From positions 1-64,000 of the forward strand of contig JADLGO010000023.1 in NCBI GenBank assembly GCA_020849275.1: a stretch of 64,000 bases of DNA. Direction: 5' to 3'. Made by a program: the position numbers and the translations under genes. The notes under the pieces are model-generated. The model was given only the letters and a program-made list of their open reading frames with translations, was not told the origin of the DNA and ran no database searches. The stretch is from Chthonomonadales bacterium. Lineage in GTDB: Bacteria > Armatimonadota > Chthonomonadetes > Chthonomonadales > CAJBBX01. Below, in pieces: positions 35,853 to 45,479 of this stretch. Each line of letters begins with the position of its first letter. Positions within the stretch are counted from its first letter, which is position 1.

Positions 35853-37249
35853 GTCGGCGCCTCCTCGCGCGGGCAGGCCGGCTTCAACGTCCAGCACTGC
35901 AAGCGCGTCTGTTCCAGCAGGCCACTCAGGTCCATGCTCCTCGGGTGGATCACCCAGCCCGGGATCATGCGCGCCACGCAGTCGGCCACGGCCTCGGCCT
36001 CCGGCGGCCAGGGCGCGTCGGCCGGAGTCGCGACCTCCGGATGGCCCGCGAGCAGGCCGGCAAGCGCCACGAAGAGCGTCCCGATCCCCACCGCCTGCCC
36101 CTCGATGGCGACCGACGGGGGCAGCCATCCGTCGCTCGCCGCGTGCAGGAGCTCCGCGGCGGCCGCCTGGAGGGTCGGCTGCGCGAAGCGCGTGCGCGCG
36201 GAGGCCGGCGGCCGGCGCAGCGGCCCGTACGCGAAGGGACGGGTATATGCCGCCGCCGGGCGCGCCGCCGCCTCGGCGAACATGAGCAGCAACTCGGCGG
36301 CGGAGAAGTGCTCCGTGAACAGCACCGCGCCGCGCTCGGCGGCCGCCCGCGCGGCCTCAAGGAGCTCGGCGTGCGCCGCGAAGGGGCGCTGACCGTCGAA
36401 CCGCCGCACGAGCGCGCTCCATGGCACGATCTCCAGCCGCTCGTCGCGGGACAGCCAGGCGCAAAGGCGGGCGTAGTTGCGGCGCATCGTCGGCAGGCGA
36501 GAGGGGTCGTGCAGCGGCGCCGGCCGCCACTCGGCGCGGGGCGGGTTGGCGCCGTACGCGAAGTTCACCGCGTCCCAGAAGGCCTCGTGCACCACGCGCG
36601 TCGGGTGGCCAAGGAACAGGCAGAGCCATTCGGCGCCCCGGCGCTCCTGGCGCGCCCGAGCTTCGATGGCGGCGTCCGCCTCCGCGAGCCGCTGCTCGAA
36701 CAGCGCGTCGTCCGCCAGACTCTGATCGAAGCCGCCCACGCCGTCGTCGCAGAAGCCCAGACACCCGGCATACCAGCAGACGTTGTGTCCCGGCAGACGG
36801 ACGGGGCTGTAGGCGTAGGCGCGGCCCATGCGGCCCATCACGCCCATCACGGAGGGCGCCCAGCTCGACCCGGTGCGTCCCCACCCCACGAGCGGGCGTC
36901 CGAGGACCCGTTCCGCGGCACCCCATCCCTCGCTGTCCCACTCCCAGAGCGCGTCCATGCCGTCGCGGAAGTCGCGATCCAGGCAGAGCTCGGTGGTCGT
37001 GGGGTGCAGGGAGTGCCAGGTGGAGTGAAAGCCGAGGTCGTGGCGCTTCAGCGCCTCGACCACGTCGCGGCGGCCGCGCGCTTCCCACAGCCGGGCCAGC
37101 TCGCCCATCACCATGAAGCTGCCGATCAGCCCGTGCGCCGCCAGGATCTCGGCCATCCAGAGCGCGGCGTCATCGGCCTCTGGCGCCACGATGTCCTCCA
37201 CGTCGAGGCAGAGGACGGCCGGGATGCGGCCGCGGCCCGATGTCGTCAT
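35843..37249 (-). CDS. Polysaccharide deacetylase-like protein
   Basis: A 468-aa protein. The N-terminal half looks like a NodB-type deacetylase: PAVLCLDVEDIVAPEADDAA carries the Asp motif and GFHSTWHS the His-x3-His pair. No signal peptide is visible. The C-terminal part (residues about 330-460) is not recognised; it contains VAIEGQAVGIGTLFVALAGL and ends in AREEAPTWP-like sequence. It is coupled to the SDR gene downstream, which suggests a carbohydrate- or envelope-related pair. The deacetylase assignment is moderate. Confidence 0.65.
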   Translation of the reverse strand: MTTSGRGRIPAVLCLDVEDIVAPEADDAALWMAEILAAHGLIGSFMVMGELARLWEARGRRDVVEALKRHDLGFHSTWHSLHPTTTELCLDRDFRDGMDALWEWDSEGWGAAERVLGRPLVGWGRTGSSWAPSVMGVMGRMGRAYAYSPVRLPGHNVCWYAGCLGFCDDGVGGFDQSLADDALFEQRLAEADAAIEARARQERRGAEWLCLFLGHPTRVVHEAFWDAVNFAYGANPPRAEWRPAPLHDPSRLPTMRRNYARLCAWLSRDERLEIVPWSALVRRFDGQRPFAAHAELLEAARAAAERGAVLFTEHFSAAELLLMFAEAAARPAAAYTRPFAYGPLRRPPASARTRFAQPTLQAAAAELLHAASDGWLPPSVAIEGQAVGIGTLFVALAGLLAGHPEVATPADAPWPPEAEAVADCVARMIPGWVIHPRSMDLSGLLEQTRLQCWTLKPACPREEAPTWP

Positions 37250-37398
37250 GCGCGGTGCCCTCCGCGGAGCAGATGCGACCTCGTTTCGCGCTCGGGCGCG
37301 CGCCTTCCTCCGGCCGCAACCGCGCGCCAGGTGTGCGCGCCAGGTGTTTGCGCCAGGGCCGCGTGCCGGCGCGCAGGCGCAGGGGAGGCGAACCCTCG

Positions 37399-37560
37399 AT
37401 GGCGCGATCGTACATGGCCGAGAGCCCGGGCGCTCTGGCGAGAAGCAGCACAGCGCCGCAGCGCGTGCTCGTCACCGGCGCGGCGGGCTACATCGGCTCC
37501 TACTTCGCGGAGCACGCCGCTGCCCACCACGACCTGCGCCTGGGCGAGACGGTGGGCGCA
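37399..37560 (+). pseudogene. Truncated NAD-dependent epimerase/dehydratase remnant
   Basis: From an ATG at 37399 the frame gives RVLVTGAAGYIGSYFAEHAA, an exact extended-SDR start with the GxxGxxG cofactor motif, then HHDLRLGE. After about residue 54 the similarity stops and the frame runs on as unrelated sequence into the 3' end of the gene on the other strand. This 415-nt stretch between two minus-strand genes thus keeps only the first 150 or so bases of an epimerase gene. It is a deletion remnant. Confidence 0.6.
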
Positions 37561-37664
37561 CGCAGTCTGAGCGACGGCGGGCAGCAGTCTGGCCTGCCAG
37601 AGGAACTCGGACCGCCCCGGCAGGGGTGCCACCCGTCGGAGCAGGCTCCGCCTGGCGCGCCGGG

Positions 37665-39296
37665 TCACTGCCTCCTGCCGTCGACCTCCACCGCGACCTC
37701 GTTGTCCGTGATACGCCGCAGCACCACGGTGTGCTCACCGAACCGGTAGCGGATCTCGTCGGGCCGGCCGATGAGGCCGGCGATCTCCCGGAACACCCCG
37801 TCCTGGCCGAAATCGTCGGTCAGCACCCACCGCCCCTTGCCCTCCGGCCTCACCAGCACGCCCTCGCGCCACTCGTCGAACCCTTTGCGCCGCATCAGCG
37901 GCCCCCAGCCTACGCACACCGCGCCCTCGCGCACGCAGCGGCGCAGGGCCTCTATCGTCTCGGCGCTCAGATCGACCCCCGTGGCGAACAGGAGCGGGAT
38001 GCCCTTGAGGAGCGCGTAGTCGGCCGTGTGGTCGTAGACGACGACCCCGTTGAGCGGCGTCCAGAAGGTGTGGATGCCCGACTGCACCGGGCGGGCGTGC
38101 AGGTTGAGCGCCACGCCGGGCCGCGGCGGACGGCCCTGGCCGGCCAGGGCGTGGTAGCCCTTGAACCAGGAGATGCCGTCGGCGCCGGTCCGGCCCATCG
38201 TCAGCAGGTTCCAGATGCCGAACCAGGCCTCCGTGTCCGGCGTGGAGGGCAGCGTCTCCGAGCCGAACAGGCCGCGCGTGAACCCGGGAGCGTGCCGCTG
38301 GCCCCAGCAGGTGTCGTCCAGTCGCACGATGGCGGCGTTGGGCCGCACGTCGCGGAAGGTCCACGCGCGCGGGTGCGCCGGCAGGTACTCGCGCGTGAAC
38401 CAGCGCAGCACCTCGCCGTGCGCGGTGAGCTGGTAGACCTCCGGCGTGATCTGGGTCATCAGCGAAAACGGGATGCCCTGGCCACCCGCCGGGTAGAGGT
38501 TGAACCCGGCGCCCTCCACGTACACAAGGTCGACCCCGAGCCAGTAGGCGAGCAGCAGGTTGCTGCGGAACTCCTCGGGGGTGTGGCCCGGCACCAGGTC
38601 GTAGAACCAGAGGTCGCAATCGGCCCAGAGGTCGCGGCCGTACTGCCGCGCGGCCCCCATGCCGATAGCCAGGCTGACGGGCGAGTAGAACTCCTTGCAG
38701 ATCTTCGGGCAGGGCGTGAAGCCGGCGCGCGCCGCCACGTGCAACAGCACGGGGAACACGTGCGTGGCGACACAGGGGCTCCCGAGCGCCTCGTAGCGAT
38801 GGCGCAGGCGCTCGTAGCCGGCCAGTGTCTGGTCGTAGGCCTCGGCGACGCTGCGAAAGGAGCGGTAGTCGGCAAGCGGGTTCGCCCGCTCGAAGTTAAG
38901 CAGCCGAATGTGGGCGAGCTCGTCGAACACCATCCCGCGAAACCGCCCCCGGCGGCCTGGCTCGCGGCCGGCCTCCGCCGCCGCGCGCACGGCGTCCTCG
39001 GGCGGGTCGGCCTCGTAGGTCGCGATGGAGTAGTCGGCGCCGAGCCGGCCGGCCAGGGCGATCATCGCCGGGTTCGTCTCGGAGGCCGGGCGGTCAGTCG
39101 ACTTAACGAAGGTCTGAAGGTAGTAGCTGAAGTAACCCACGCCCATGTCGCGCAGGGCGTTCTGGACGGCGGGCGTCACGGGCACCTGGTTGGGCAGCTC
39201 GATGCCGACGGTGAACGGCCGGGCCGGCCCCGCCCCGGCCGGAGCGAGCACCAGGGCGAGCGCGGCGGCGAGCGCCCAGGACAGCGCGAAGCACAC
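37665..39296 (-). CDS. Secreted glycoside-hydrolase-like protein of unknown family
   Basis: From a GTG at 39296 (GGAG 7 nt upstream) the protein is 543 aa and starts with a signal peptide: CFALSWALAAALALVLAPAG. The body reads like a TIM-barrel glycosidase: GVGYFSYYLQTFVKSTDRPA, GMVFDELAHIRLLNFE, WADCDLWFYDLVPGHT, VDLVYVEGAGFNLYPAGG and GISWFKGYHALAG. A C-terminal domain (FATGVDLSAETIEALRRCVR onward) looks like the trimerisation or glutamine-amidotransferase-like domain of beta-galactosidases. I could not assign a GH family. Confidence 0.6.
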   Translation of the reverse strand: MCFALSWALAAALALVLAPAGAGPARPFTVGIELPNQVPVTPAVQNALRDMGVGYFSYYLQTFVKSTDRPASETNPAMIALAGRLGADYSIATYEADPPEDAVRAAAEAGREPGRRGRFRGMVFDELAHIRLLNFERANPLADYRSFRSVAEAYDQTLAGYERLRHRYEALGSPCVATHVFPVLLHVAARAGFTPCPKICKEFYSPVSLAIGMGAARQYGRDLWADCDLWFYDLVPGHTPEEFRSNLLLAYWLGVDLVYVEGAGFNLYPAGGQGIPFSLMTQITPEVYQLTAHGEVLRWFTREYLPAHPRAWTFRDVRPNAAIVRLDDTCWGQRHAPGFTRGLFGSETLPSTPDTEAWFGIWNLLTMGRTGADGISWFKGYHALAGQGRPPRPGVALNLHARPVQSGIHTFWTPLNGVVVYDHTADYALLKGIPLLFATGVDLSAETIEALRRCVREGAVCVGWGPLMRRKGFDEWREGVLVRPEGKGRWVLTDDFGQDGVFREIAGLIGRPDEIRYRFGEHTVVLRRITDNEVAVEVDGRRQ

Positions 39297-39480
39297 GGCA
39301 CGACTCCAGAGCGTGGTGGGCGGCCCCGACAGCCGCCCACCACGGAGTACGCGGCGCCGCGGGGCGGTTCCTGCCGCCGCCCGCGCATCGCCGGGCAGTG
39401 GCGCAGCAGGCCGCACCCGGCCATCGGGGTGCACCCCACCGCCGCGGCCGGCGGGGCCGCCGGCGGCCCCGCCAGCCCCG

Positions 39481-39536
39481 GCGGTGCTCCGCCGCGCGGC
39501 GTCAGGGTCCCGTTTGCGTTCACCCGGGAGCCCGTG
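39481..39536 (-). repeat. Duplicated 3'-end fragment of the lipoprotein gene
   Basis: 56 nt at 39481-39536 match 39680-39735, the 3' end of the next gene, with about 5 mismatches, and encode the same VNANGTLTP motif. The two copies are 199 nt apart. The rest of the 39297-39686 gap holds a run of 12 C (39665-39676) and nothing else that I recognise. Confidence 0.85.
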
Positions 39537-39686
39537 GAAGCCCCGTCCCGGCGCGACGAGCGCGCCTCGCCACTGTTCCGTCAGCGAACCCTGCGAGGAA
39601 CCACCGGGGCGCGCTCTGCGCCGGGCCGGACAGGCTCCATGCGCGGTCCGGAAGTCCGCCGGCGCCCCCCCCCCCCGCGGCGGTGC

Positions 39687-41492
39687 TCAGCCGAGCGGAG
39701 TCAGGGTCCCGTTTGCGTTCACACGGTAGCCCGTGATCGTATTGCCCAGTTGGTTCGCCGCGTAGGCCCATCTGCCGTCCGGCGAGACGGCAATCGCCAC
39801 CGGCGTGTTGCCGGCCGCAACGCTGGCCGGCGAGAGCGGCGTCAGCGTGCCGTTGGCGCTAACGCGGTACTGCAGGATCGTGCCGCTCGCCACGGCGTTC
39901 GTCACATAGACGTACGGCGCCGCCGGGTGGGCGATGATTCCGTACACGGAGTCGCCCGCGGCCACGCTCGCCGGGCTCAGGGCCGTCAGCGTGCCGTCGA
40001 TGTTGATGCGGTACTGCTGCACCGCGCTCACCGTGCCGATGCCGAAGGCGGGCGACTCCGTGGCGTACAGGTAGGAGCCAGTGGAGTCGATCGCGTTGCG
40101 GATCAGCGCGCCGCTGCCGGCGGTGCCAACGGACGTGAGGGAGCCGCCCGCCTCGATCCGGTAGGCACGAATGGCGCCCCCAGGGTTCGCTTGCGAGCCG
40201 ACCGCGTAGACGAATTGCCCGTCCGGGCGCACGGCTACCCCGTTCGTGTGAGCCGGCGCGAACATCCCGCCGACGGAGTCCAGCGTGCCATCGGCTCCCA
40301 CGGCGAAGGCGGAGACGCCGTTGCCGCCATTCGCGGTGTAGACGTAGCGTCCCAGGGGATCGGCGGCAATCCAGTTCGGCGTGGTCACCCGGTACTCGGT
40401 GATCGATGAGACGTTGGGTGGTGAGAGCGGCGTCAGCGCGCCGGTGGCGATGTCGAACTGGTAGACCAGATTGTCGGAAGCGCTCGTCACGTAGGCGGTC
40501 GTCTTGCCCGCGAGAGTGGCGATGGAGGAGGTGCTGCCGCCGGTCGGCACGCTGAAGGGCGTGAGCGGCGTCAGCGATCCGTCGGCGTTCACGGCGTACT
40601 GGGCGGTGAAGCCGGGGGATCCGAAGCCGAGGCCGCCCTGATTGGTGACATACAGCCGCTTGCCATCCGGGCTGAACGCCAGAGCGCTGGGCGTGTTGAG
40701 CAGGCTCGGACCACCCCCCGAGGTCACGGTGAGCGCCACCTGCGCCATCTGGCTGACTCCGGCCGCGCTGCCCCCGATCGTCAGCGTGAACGCGGCGACT
40801 GGCGTGGACGAGGCCGTCGAAACGGTGAGCGTGCCGGCGGCGCCAGCGACCGTCGGCACGACGGAGGCCGGGCTGACGACGGCGGTTGCGCCGGAGGGGA
40901 GGCCGGAGACCTGAAGGGGAACGGCGCTGGAGAAGCCGTTGATCGCGGTGAGCGTTACCGAGTAGATGGCCTGCTCGCCCTGCGCCACCGTGCGGGCCGC
41001 GGGCGAGACGCCGATGGAGAAGCTCGGCGCGCCGCCGCTCTGCACGACGAGTGTGACGGCGGCCTCGCGGGTGACTCCGCCGCCCGTGCCGCGCACGGTG
41101 AGCGGATAGCTGCCGTCGGGCGTGGCGGCCCGAACACGGCCCGACCGCGCCACCGCGCCGGAGCGAGGCACATCGCCGGCGGTCACCGTGAGCGTGCTCG
41201 TGACGCCGCCGGACGTCGGGGTCGCCGCGGCCGGCGCGAAGTGGGCGGTGGCGCCCGAGGGAAGGCCCGTGACGCTGAGCGCGACCTGGCTGGCGAAGCC
41301 CTTGACCGCGGTCAGCGTGACCGAGTAGGTGGCCGGCTGACCGGGCGCCACCGTGCGCGTCGCCGGCGAGACCGCCAGATCGAAGCTCGCGCCGCCCCCA
41401 ACCACCGTAGGGCTGTACGCGTCATTGCCGCCGCAGCCTGCGAGTAGGGCGGCCGCCGCGCCTGCGGCGAGAACTGCCAACCAGCGTCTCAT
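39687..41492 (-). CDS. Lipoprotein with tandem Ig-like domains and a lactonase-type beta-propeller
   Basis: A 601-aa protein. MRRWLAVLAAGAAAALLAGC ends in a lipobox (LLAGC). Two similar Ig-like repeats follow (each with SPATRTVAPGQPATYSVTLT / SPAARTVAQGEQAIYSVTLT and GLPSGAT), at residues about 35-130 and 140-235. From about 245 a seven-bladed beta-propeller of the 6-phosphogluconolactonase/YVTN type begins (LAFSPDGKRLYVTNQGG), with repeated NGTLTPLSPASVAAG motifs. It is probably surface-anchored and may bind or sense ligand; enzymatic activity is not supported. It is divergent from the BTAD regulator gene. Confidence 0.85.
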   Translation of the reverse strand: MRRWLAVLAAGAAAALLAGCGGNDAYSPTVVGGGASFDLAVSPATRTVAPGQPATYSVTLTAVKGFASQVALSVTGLPSGATAHFAPAAATPTSGGVTSTLTVTAGDVPRSGAVARSGRVRAATPDGSYPLTVRGTGGGVTREAAVTLVVQSGGAPSFSIGVSPAARTVAQGEQAIYSVTLTAINGFSSAVPLQVSGLPSGATAVVSPASVVPTVAGAAGTLTVSTASSTPVAAFTLTIGGSAAGVSQMAQVALTVTSGGGPSLLNTPSALAFSPDGKRLYVTNQGGLGFGSPGFTAQYAVNADGSLTPLTPFSVPTGGSTSSIATLAGKTTAYVTSASDNLVYQFDIATGALTPLSPPNVSSITEYRVTTPNWIAADPLGRYVYTANGGNGVSAFAVGADGTLDSVGGMFAPAHTNGVAVRPDGQFVYAVGSQANPGGAIRAYRIEAGGSLTSVGTAGSGALIRNAIDSTGSYLYATESPAFGIGTVSAVQQYRINIDGTLTALSPASVAAGDSVYGIIAHPAAPYVYVTNAVASGTILQYRVSANGTLTPLSPASVAAGNTPVAIAVSPDGRWAYAANQLGNTITGYRVNANGTLTPLG

Positions 41493-41693
41493 CGCGGTTC
41501 CCCCCCCCGAGGGCGGCGCATCGCGGCCGCCCGGTCCTCGTCGCGCGCTTCGCAACGCGCGCCAGGTTAGCGCCACTATAACGGTCGCCCGTTGCCGAGA
41601 TCGTTGCCGAAGCGACAGGAGATTCGCCGGGCTGGCGCGAACAGCAGCGTCGACGGCCCGCGGCACGATGCCCTGCGGCTGGAGACCTTCACG

Positions 41694-42407
41694 TTGACCA
41701 CGACCAGCCTGCAACTGCGTCTCTACGGCCCCCTGGAGATTCGCGTGGCCGGCGTTACGCCACCCGCCCCGCGTGCACGCGTCGTCCACTGGCTGCTCGG
41801 CCTGCTCGCCCTTCGCGCCGACCGCCCCACCGACCGGGCCTGGCTCGCCTCCCTACTCTGGCCCGACAGCTCGGACGGCCAGGCCCTCTACAACCTGCGC
41901 CGGAACCTGACCGAGCTCCGAGCCATCCTCGGCACGGAGGCTTGCCGCCTCGCGTCGCCGGACCCTCGCTCCATCCGGCTCGACCTGCGGGACGCCCACT
42001 GCGATGCCCTCGCGTTCGACGACTGCATGTCTCGCCCCGACCGCCCCTCACTCGAGCGCGCGATCGGCCTGTACCGTGGACCGCTGCTGGAGGCCTGCAC
42101 CGCCGACTGGGTGCTGCCCGAGCGGCACGCGCGCGAGCAGGTGTACCTGCGGGCGCTCGAGATGCTCGCGGCGCGCTCGGAGCCGCGTGAGGCCGCCGCG
42201 CTCCTGCGGCGCGCTCTGGTGGCCGACCCGACTCGCGAGTCCGTCGTGTGTGCGCTGATGCAGGCGTTGGCCGACGCCGGCGACGCCGCGGCCGTCACCG
42301 CCGCCTACCGCGACTTCCGGCTGCGCCTGCACCGCGAGATGCGCCTCGAGCCGGCGTCGCAGACCACGGAGGCGTTCGAGCGCCTGCGCTCACGGGGCCC
42401 TAGGTAG
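41694..42407 (+). CDS. BTAD-domain (SARP-like) transcriptional regulator
   Basis: From a TTG at 41694, with GGAG 9 nt upstream, the protein is 237 aa. The N-terminal winged helix has LQLRLYGPLEIRVAG and LLGLLALRADRPTDRAWLAS, LLWPDSSDGQALYNLRRNLT. The C-terminal bacterial transcriptional activation domain reads DWVLPERHAREQVYLRALEM and AVTAAYRDFRLRLHREMRLE. It is the DNA-binding plus BTAD core with no ATPase or TPR domain. It is divergent from the lipoprotein gene (about 200 nt) and may regulate it. Confidence 0.85.
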   Translation: MTTTSLQLRLYGPLEIRVAGVTPPAPRARVVHWLLGLLALRADRPTDRAWLASLLWPDSSDGQALYNLRRNLTELRAILGTEACRLASPDPRSIRLDLRDAHCDALAFDDCMSRPDRPSLERAIGLYRGPLLEACTADWVLPERHAREQVYLRALEMLAARSEPREAAALLRRALVADPTRESVVCALMQALADAGDAAAVTAAYRDFRLRLHREMRLEPASQTTEAFERLRSRGPR

Positions 42408-42598
42408 GGTCGCGGCCCCCCCCGCGCAGCGCCGTGTGCGCCACGCGCCGATGGAGGAGGGCCGCGGCGAGCGACGACCGCCGGAACGGGTCCACCCCTA
42501 CGACCGGGCCGTACGGCGAGACGACTCGCGCGGCGCGGTAAACTATCGACGGAGGACCAGGGTGGACCCGCCGGCCGCCCGGGCTGCTCGCTTGGCGT

Positions 42599-44251
42599 AT
42601 GAACATCCTGCAAGCCATCTCACGCTCGCGCACCTCCGGAGCCGATCAGGCAAGCGCTCGAGCTCCGCGGTCGCCGGTGAGCGTCGCGCCCACCCTGGCC
42701 GACCGGTCCTCGGCGCCGCCGGCACGCCGCGAGACCGCCGCCGCCCTCCTCCTGCTCGGCGCGGCGTTCGTCGTCCATCTCTGGCTGGCGGCCACCATGC
42801 CGCTGGCGCCGGACGAGACCTACTACTGGGAGTGGAGCCGCCGCCCGGCGCTCGGCTACTACGACCAGGGGCCCATGATCGCCTGGTGGATCCGCGCCAG
42901 CACCGCGCTGCTCGGCGCCACGCCGCTCGGCGTGCGCCTGGGAGTGGTGGTGGCCGCGCTCGCCACGCAGGCGCTCGCCTACCTCCTCGGGCGCGACCTG
43001 TTCGGCCCGCGCGCCGGCCTGCTCGGGCTCGTGTTCCTCACCGTCACCCCGCTCTCGCAGGTCGGCGCGACCATCGCCACCTACGATCCCCTGCAGGTGC
43101 TCTTCTGGGTGGCCGCGACCTGGCTCGCCGCCCGCGCGGCCATCGGAGGCCGGCGATGGGCATGGATCGGCATGGGTGTCGCCGTGGGGCTCGGGACGCT
43201 CAGCAAACACACCATGGTGCTCTTCGCGCCGTGCCTGCTGCTATTCCTGGCTCTGCCCGCGCAGCGGACCTGGCTGCGGCGGCCGGAGCCCTACCTGGCC
43301 GTCCTGGCGGCGCTGGCGGTCTTTGCGCCGAACCTCTGGTGGCAGGCCCAGCACGGCTGGATGACCTTCGAGCACCTGGTGGTGCTCACAGCAAAGGGCG
43401 CCGACCAGAGCGCGCTGCGGCGCTTCGGCGACTTCGTCGGGTCCCAGGCCGCGCTCGTCTCGCCCCCCTTGTTCTTCGGCTTTCTGGCCGCGCTCCGCCA
43501 CGCCGCGCGCGTGCGGCGCGATCCGGGAGGCGATCGCTGGTGGCTTCTCTTCTGCCTGAGCCTTCCGGTGCTCCTGTTCTTCACGGCGATGACGCTGAAG
43601 GCGAAGGCGCAGGCGAACTGGGCGGCGGCGGCCTGGGTGACGCCCGCAGTGGCGTATGGCGCGTGGCTGGCGGCCCCCGGGCGCCGCGTCAGCCGGGCCG
43701 CGCGTGCCTGGACGTGGGCGGCCGGCCTGTTCGCCCTGGGACTCTCCGTGCTGCTGGCGGTGCCGGGCACGCGCCTCCTGCTGCCCGTGCGGTTTCCCGC
43801 GCGCTGGGACCAGGGGAACAAGCTCTACGGCGGGCCGGAAGTCGCGGCGGCGGCCGACCGCGAGGCCGCGGCCATGCGCGCCGAGGGGAGCCGCCACGTG
43901 GTGCCCGGCGCCGCCACCTACGACATCGCCAGCCGCCTCGCCTTCTACATGCGCGGCCAGCCTCGCACACGCTGCCTTTTCCTCAACACGCGACTCAACA
44001 GCTACGTCGCCTGGAACGACGAGGCCGGCCTTCGCCCCGGCGACGACGCGATCCTCGTGGACGGCAAGGGGCCGGACGACCCGGAGCTGCCGGCCTTCGC
44101 GGCGGACTTCGACCGCGTCGTGCCGGTGCCGAAGCCGGTGGAGGTCTGGCGGCGCGGGCTCTACGACAGCCCGGTGCGCGTCTACTTCCTCTATCGCTGC
44201 TACGGCTACCGGCAGAACCCGGCCGCCGAGCACCCGGCGGAGGGCAAGTAA
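42599..44251 (+). CDS. GT-C glycosyltransferase (ArnT/PMT-like, family 39/83)
   Basis: A 550-aa integral membrane protein from the ATG at 42599; the first 40 residues are polar and a later start is possible. LAPDETYYWEWSRRPALGYY holds the Asp-Glu motif of polyprenyl-phosphate-sugar-dependent GT-C enzymes, followed by QGPMIAWWIR. About ten transmembrane segments follow, up to residue about 400. The last 140 residues form a soluble domain (ATYDIASRLAFYMRGQ, FLNTRLNSYVAWNDE). It probably transfers a sugar from a lipid carrier on the outer face of the membrane. The 191 nt upstream hold no clear promoter. Confidence 0.88.
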   Translation: MNILQAISRSRTSGADQASARAPRSPVSVAPTLADRSSAPPARRETAAALLLLGAAFVVHLWLAATMPLAPDETYYWEWSRRPALGYYDQGPMIAWWIRASTALLGATPLGVRLGVVVAALATQALAYLLGRDLFGPRAGLLGLVFLTVTPLSQVGATIATYDPLQVLFWVAATWLAARAAIGGRRWAWIGMGVAVGLGTLSKHTMVLFAPCLLLFLALPAQRTWLRRPEPYLAVLAALAVFAPNLWWQAQHGWMTFEHLVVLTAKGADQSALRRFGDFVGSQAALVSPPLFFGFLAALRHAARVRRDPGGDRWWLLFCLSLPVLLFFTAMTLKAKAQANWAAAAWVTPAVAYGAWLAAPGRRVSRAARAWTWAAGLFALGLSVLLAVPGTRLLLPVRFPARWDQGNKLYGGPEVAAAADREAAAMRAEGSRHVVPGAATYDIASRLAFYMRGQPRTRCLFLNTRLNSYVAWNDEAGLRPGDDAILVDGKGPDDPELPAFAADFDRVVPVPKPVEVWRRGLYDSPVRVYFLYRCYGYRQNPAAEHPAEGK

Positions 44252-44271
44252 ACGCCCGGCCCCGACAGAGA

Positions 44272-45291
44272 TCAGGCCACGGGAGGAACCGGCACCCGCC
44301 GGCCCGTTGAGGCCGACTCGATCGCCCCGAACACCATCGCCAGGCTCTTGATGTTGTCGTGGCACTCGCCCATCGGCGCCGCGCCGGTCTCCAGCGCGCG
44401 CAGGAAGTCGCGGAGCGAGCCGGCGATGCCGCCCGCAACTCCCTCCTCCGCCTCCTCGGTACGCCGCTCGACCTCGGAGTGAAAGCCGGCCGCGGCCGTG
44501 ACGGTTTCGGCGACGGGAGCGCCGTGCCCGTCCCAGGTGGCCGTTCCGCGAGGCCCCACGGCGCGCCACTCCGAATCCCACGACGTGTGCCGACCCTCGC
44601 CGCACCAGGATCCGCGGTAGGTGTACCGGAGGCCCCCGCTCATCTCGAACACGGCGGTGGCGCACGCGTTGCCCCGGTACCAGCTCCAGGGGGGGTTGAA
44701 CTCCTCGCAGTAGACGGCGACCGGGTCGGCGTCGCAGAGGAAGCGCGCCGCATCGAAGGTGTGGATCGCCATGTCAAGCACGAGCGGGCTGACCATCTCG
44801 TCGCGGAAGCCGCCGAAGTGCGCCCCGACGTAGAAGTCCGAGTTGAGGATCGCCAGCGGGCCGACGTGAGCCCGGATGAGGCGGCGAAGCGCGTGGATGC
44901 GCGCGTCGTAGCGGCGGCTCTGGCTCACCATGTAGAGCTTGCCGGCCTGCTCGCTGGCGGCGACCATCTGGCGCGCCTCCGCCATGCTGGAGGCCATCGG
45001 CTTCTCGCCCAGCACGGGCAGCCCGGCGCCAAGCGACTGCACGGTGACGTCGTGGTGCGCCTCCGGCACCGTCACGTCCACAACGAAGTCGGGCCGTGCC
45101 TCGGCGATGGCCCGACCCAGGTCGGCCCCGGTGTGCACGTCCACGAAACCGAGCTCCGCGGCGGCCCGCGCGGCCACCTCGGAGCGAAGGTCGACCCACC
45201 CGACGACCAGGACGTCGGGATGCTCCTTCAGGTTGCGGCCCCAGGCGCGGCCCATCCCTCCCGCGCCGACGATGAGTGCCCTGTACGCCAC
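44272..45291 (-). CDS. Gfo/Idh/MocA family oxidoreductase
   Basis: A 339-aa protein. ALIVGAGGMGRAWGRNLKEH is the nucleotide-binding motif, VLGEKPMASSMAEARQMV carries the EKP motif, and LVLDMAIHTFDAARFL the His region. It ends 20 nt from the convergent glycosyltransferase gene and is divergent from the GH51-like gene. Such proteins often act with glycosidases to process released sugars; the substrate is unknown. Confidence 0.93.
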   Translation of the reverse strand: MAYRALIVGAGGMGRAWGRNLKEHPDVLVVGWVDLRSEVAARAAAELGFVDVHTGADLGRAIAEARPDFVVDVTVPEAHHDVTVQSLGAGLPVLGEKPMASSMAEARQMVAASEQAGKLYMVSQSRRYDARIHALRRLIRAHVGPLAILNSDFYVGAHFGGFRDEMVSPLVLDMAIHTFDAARFLCDADPVAVYCEEFNPPWSWYRGNACATAVFEMSGGLRYTYRGSWCGEGRHTSWDSEWRAVGPRGTATWDGHGAPVAETVTAAAGFHSEVERRTEEAEEGVAGGIAGSLRDFLRALETGAAPMGECHDNIKSLAMVFGAIESASTGRRVPVPPVA

Positions 45292-45479
45292 GGCCTTCCT
45301 CCTCGCGCCCGGTCGGCGCGCCGCGCTCGATGCCCGCCGCCGGTTCGTTCGCCGCGGCCGGCCCGGCCTCCTGTGGGCGATGTGCGCCGGGAGGTGCCGC
45401 GCGGACCGCCGCCGAAGCTAATCTGCGAGGGGCTGCGACCACGGCGGCCCCACGCGATGGAAGGGCCTAGCTTGCCGCC

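Noticed and set aside
37113-40409. 1098-aa plus-strand open frame
   Set aside because: It is antisense to the deacetylase-like, glycosidase-like and propeller genes; only the short epimerase-like segment in another frame (37399-37560) has real similarity.
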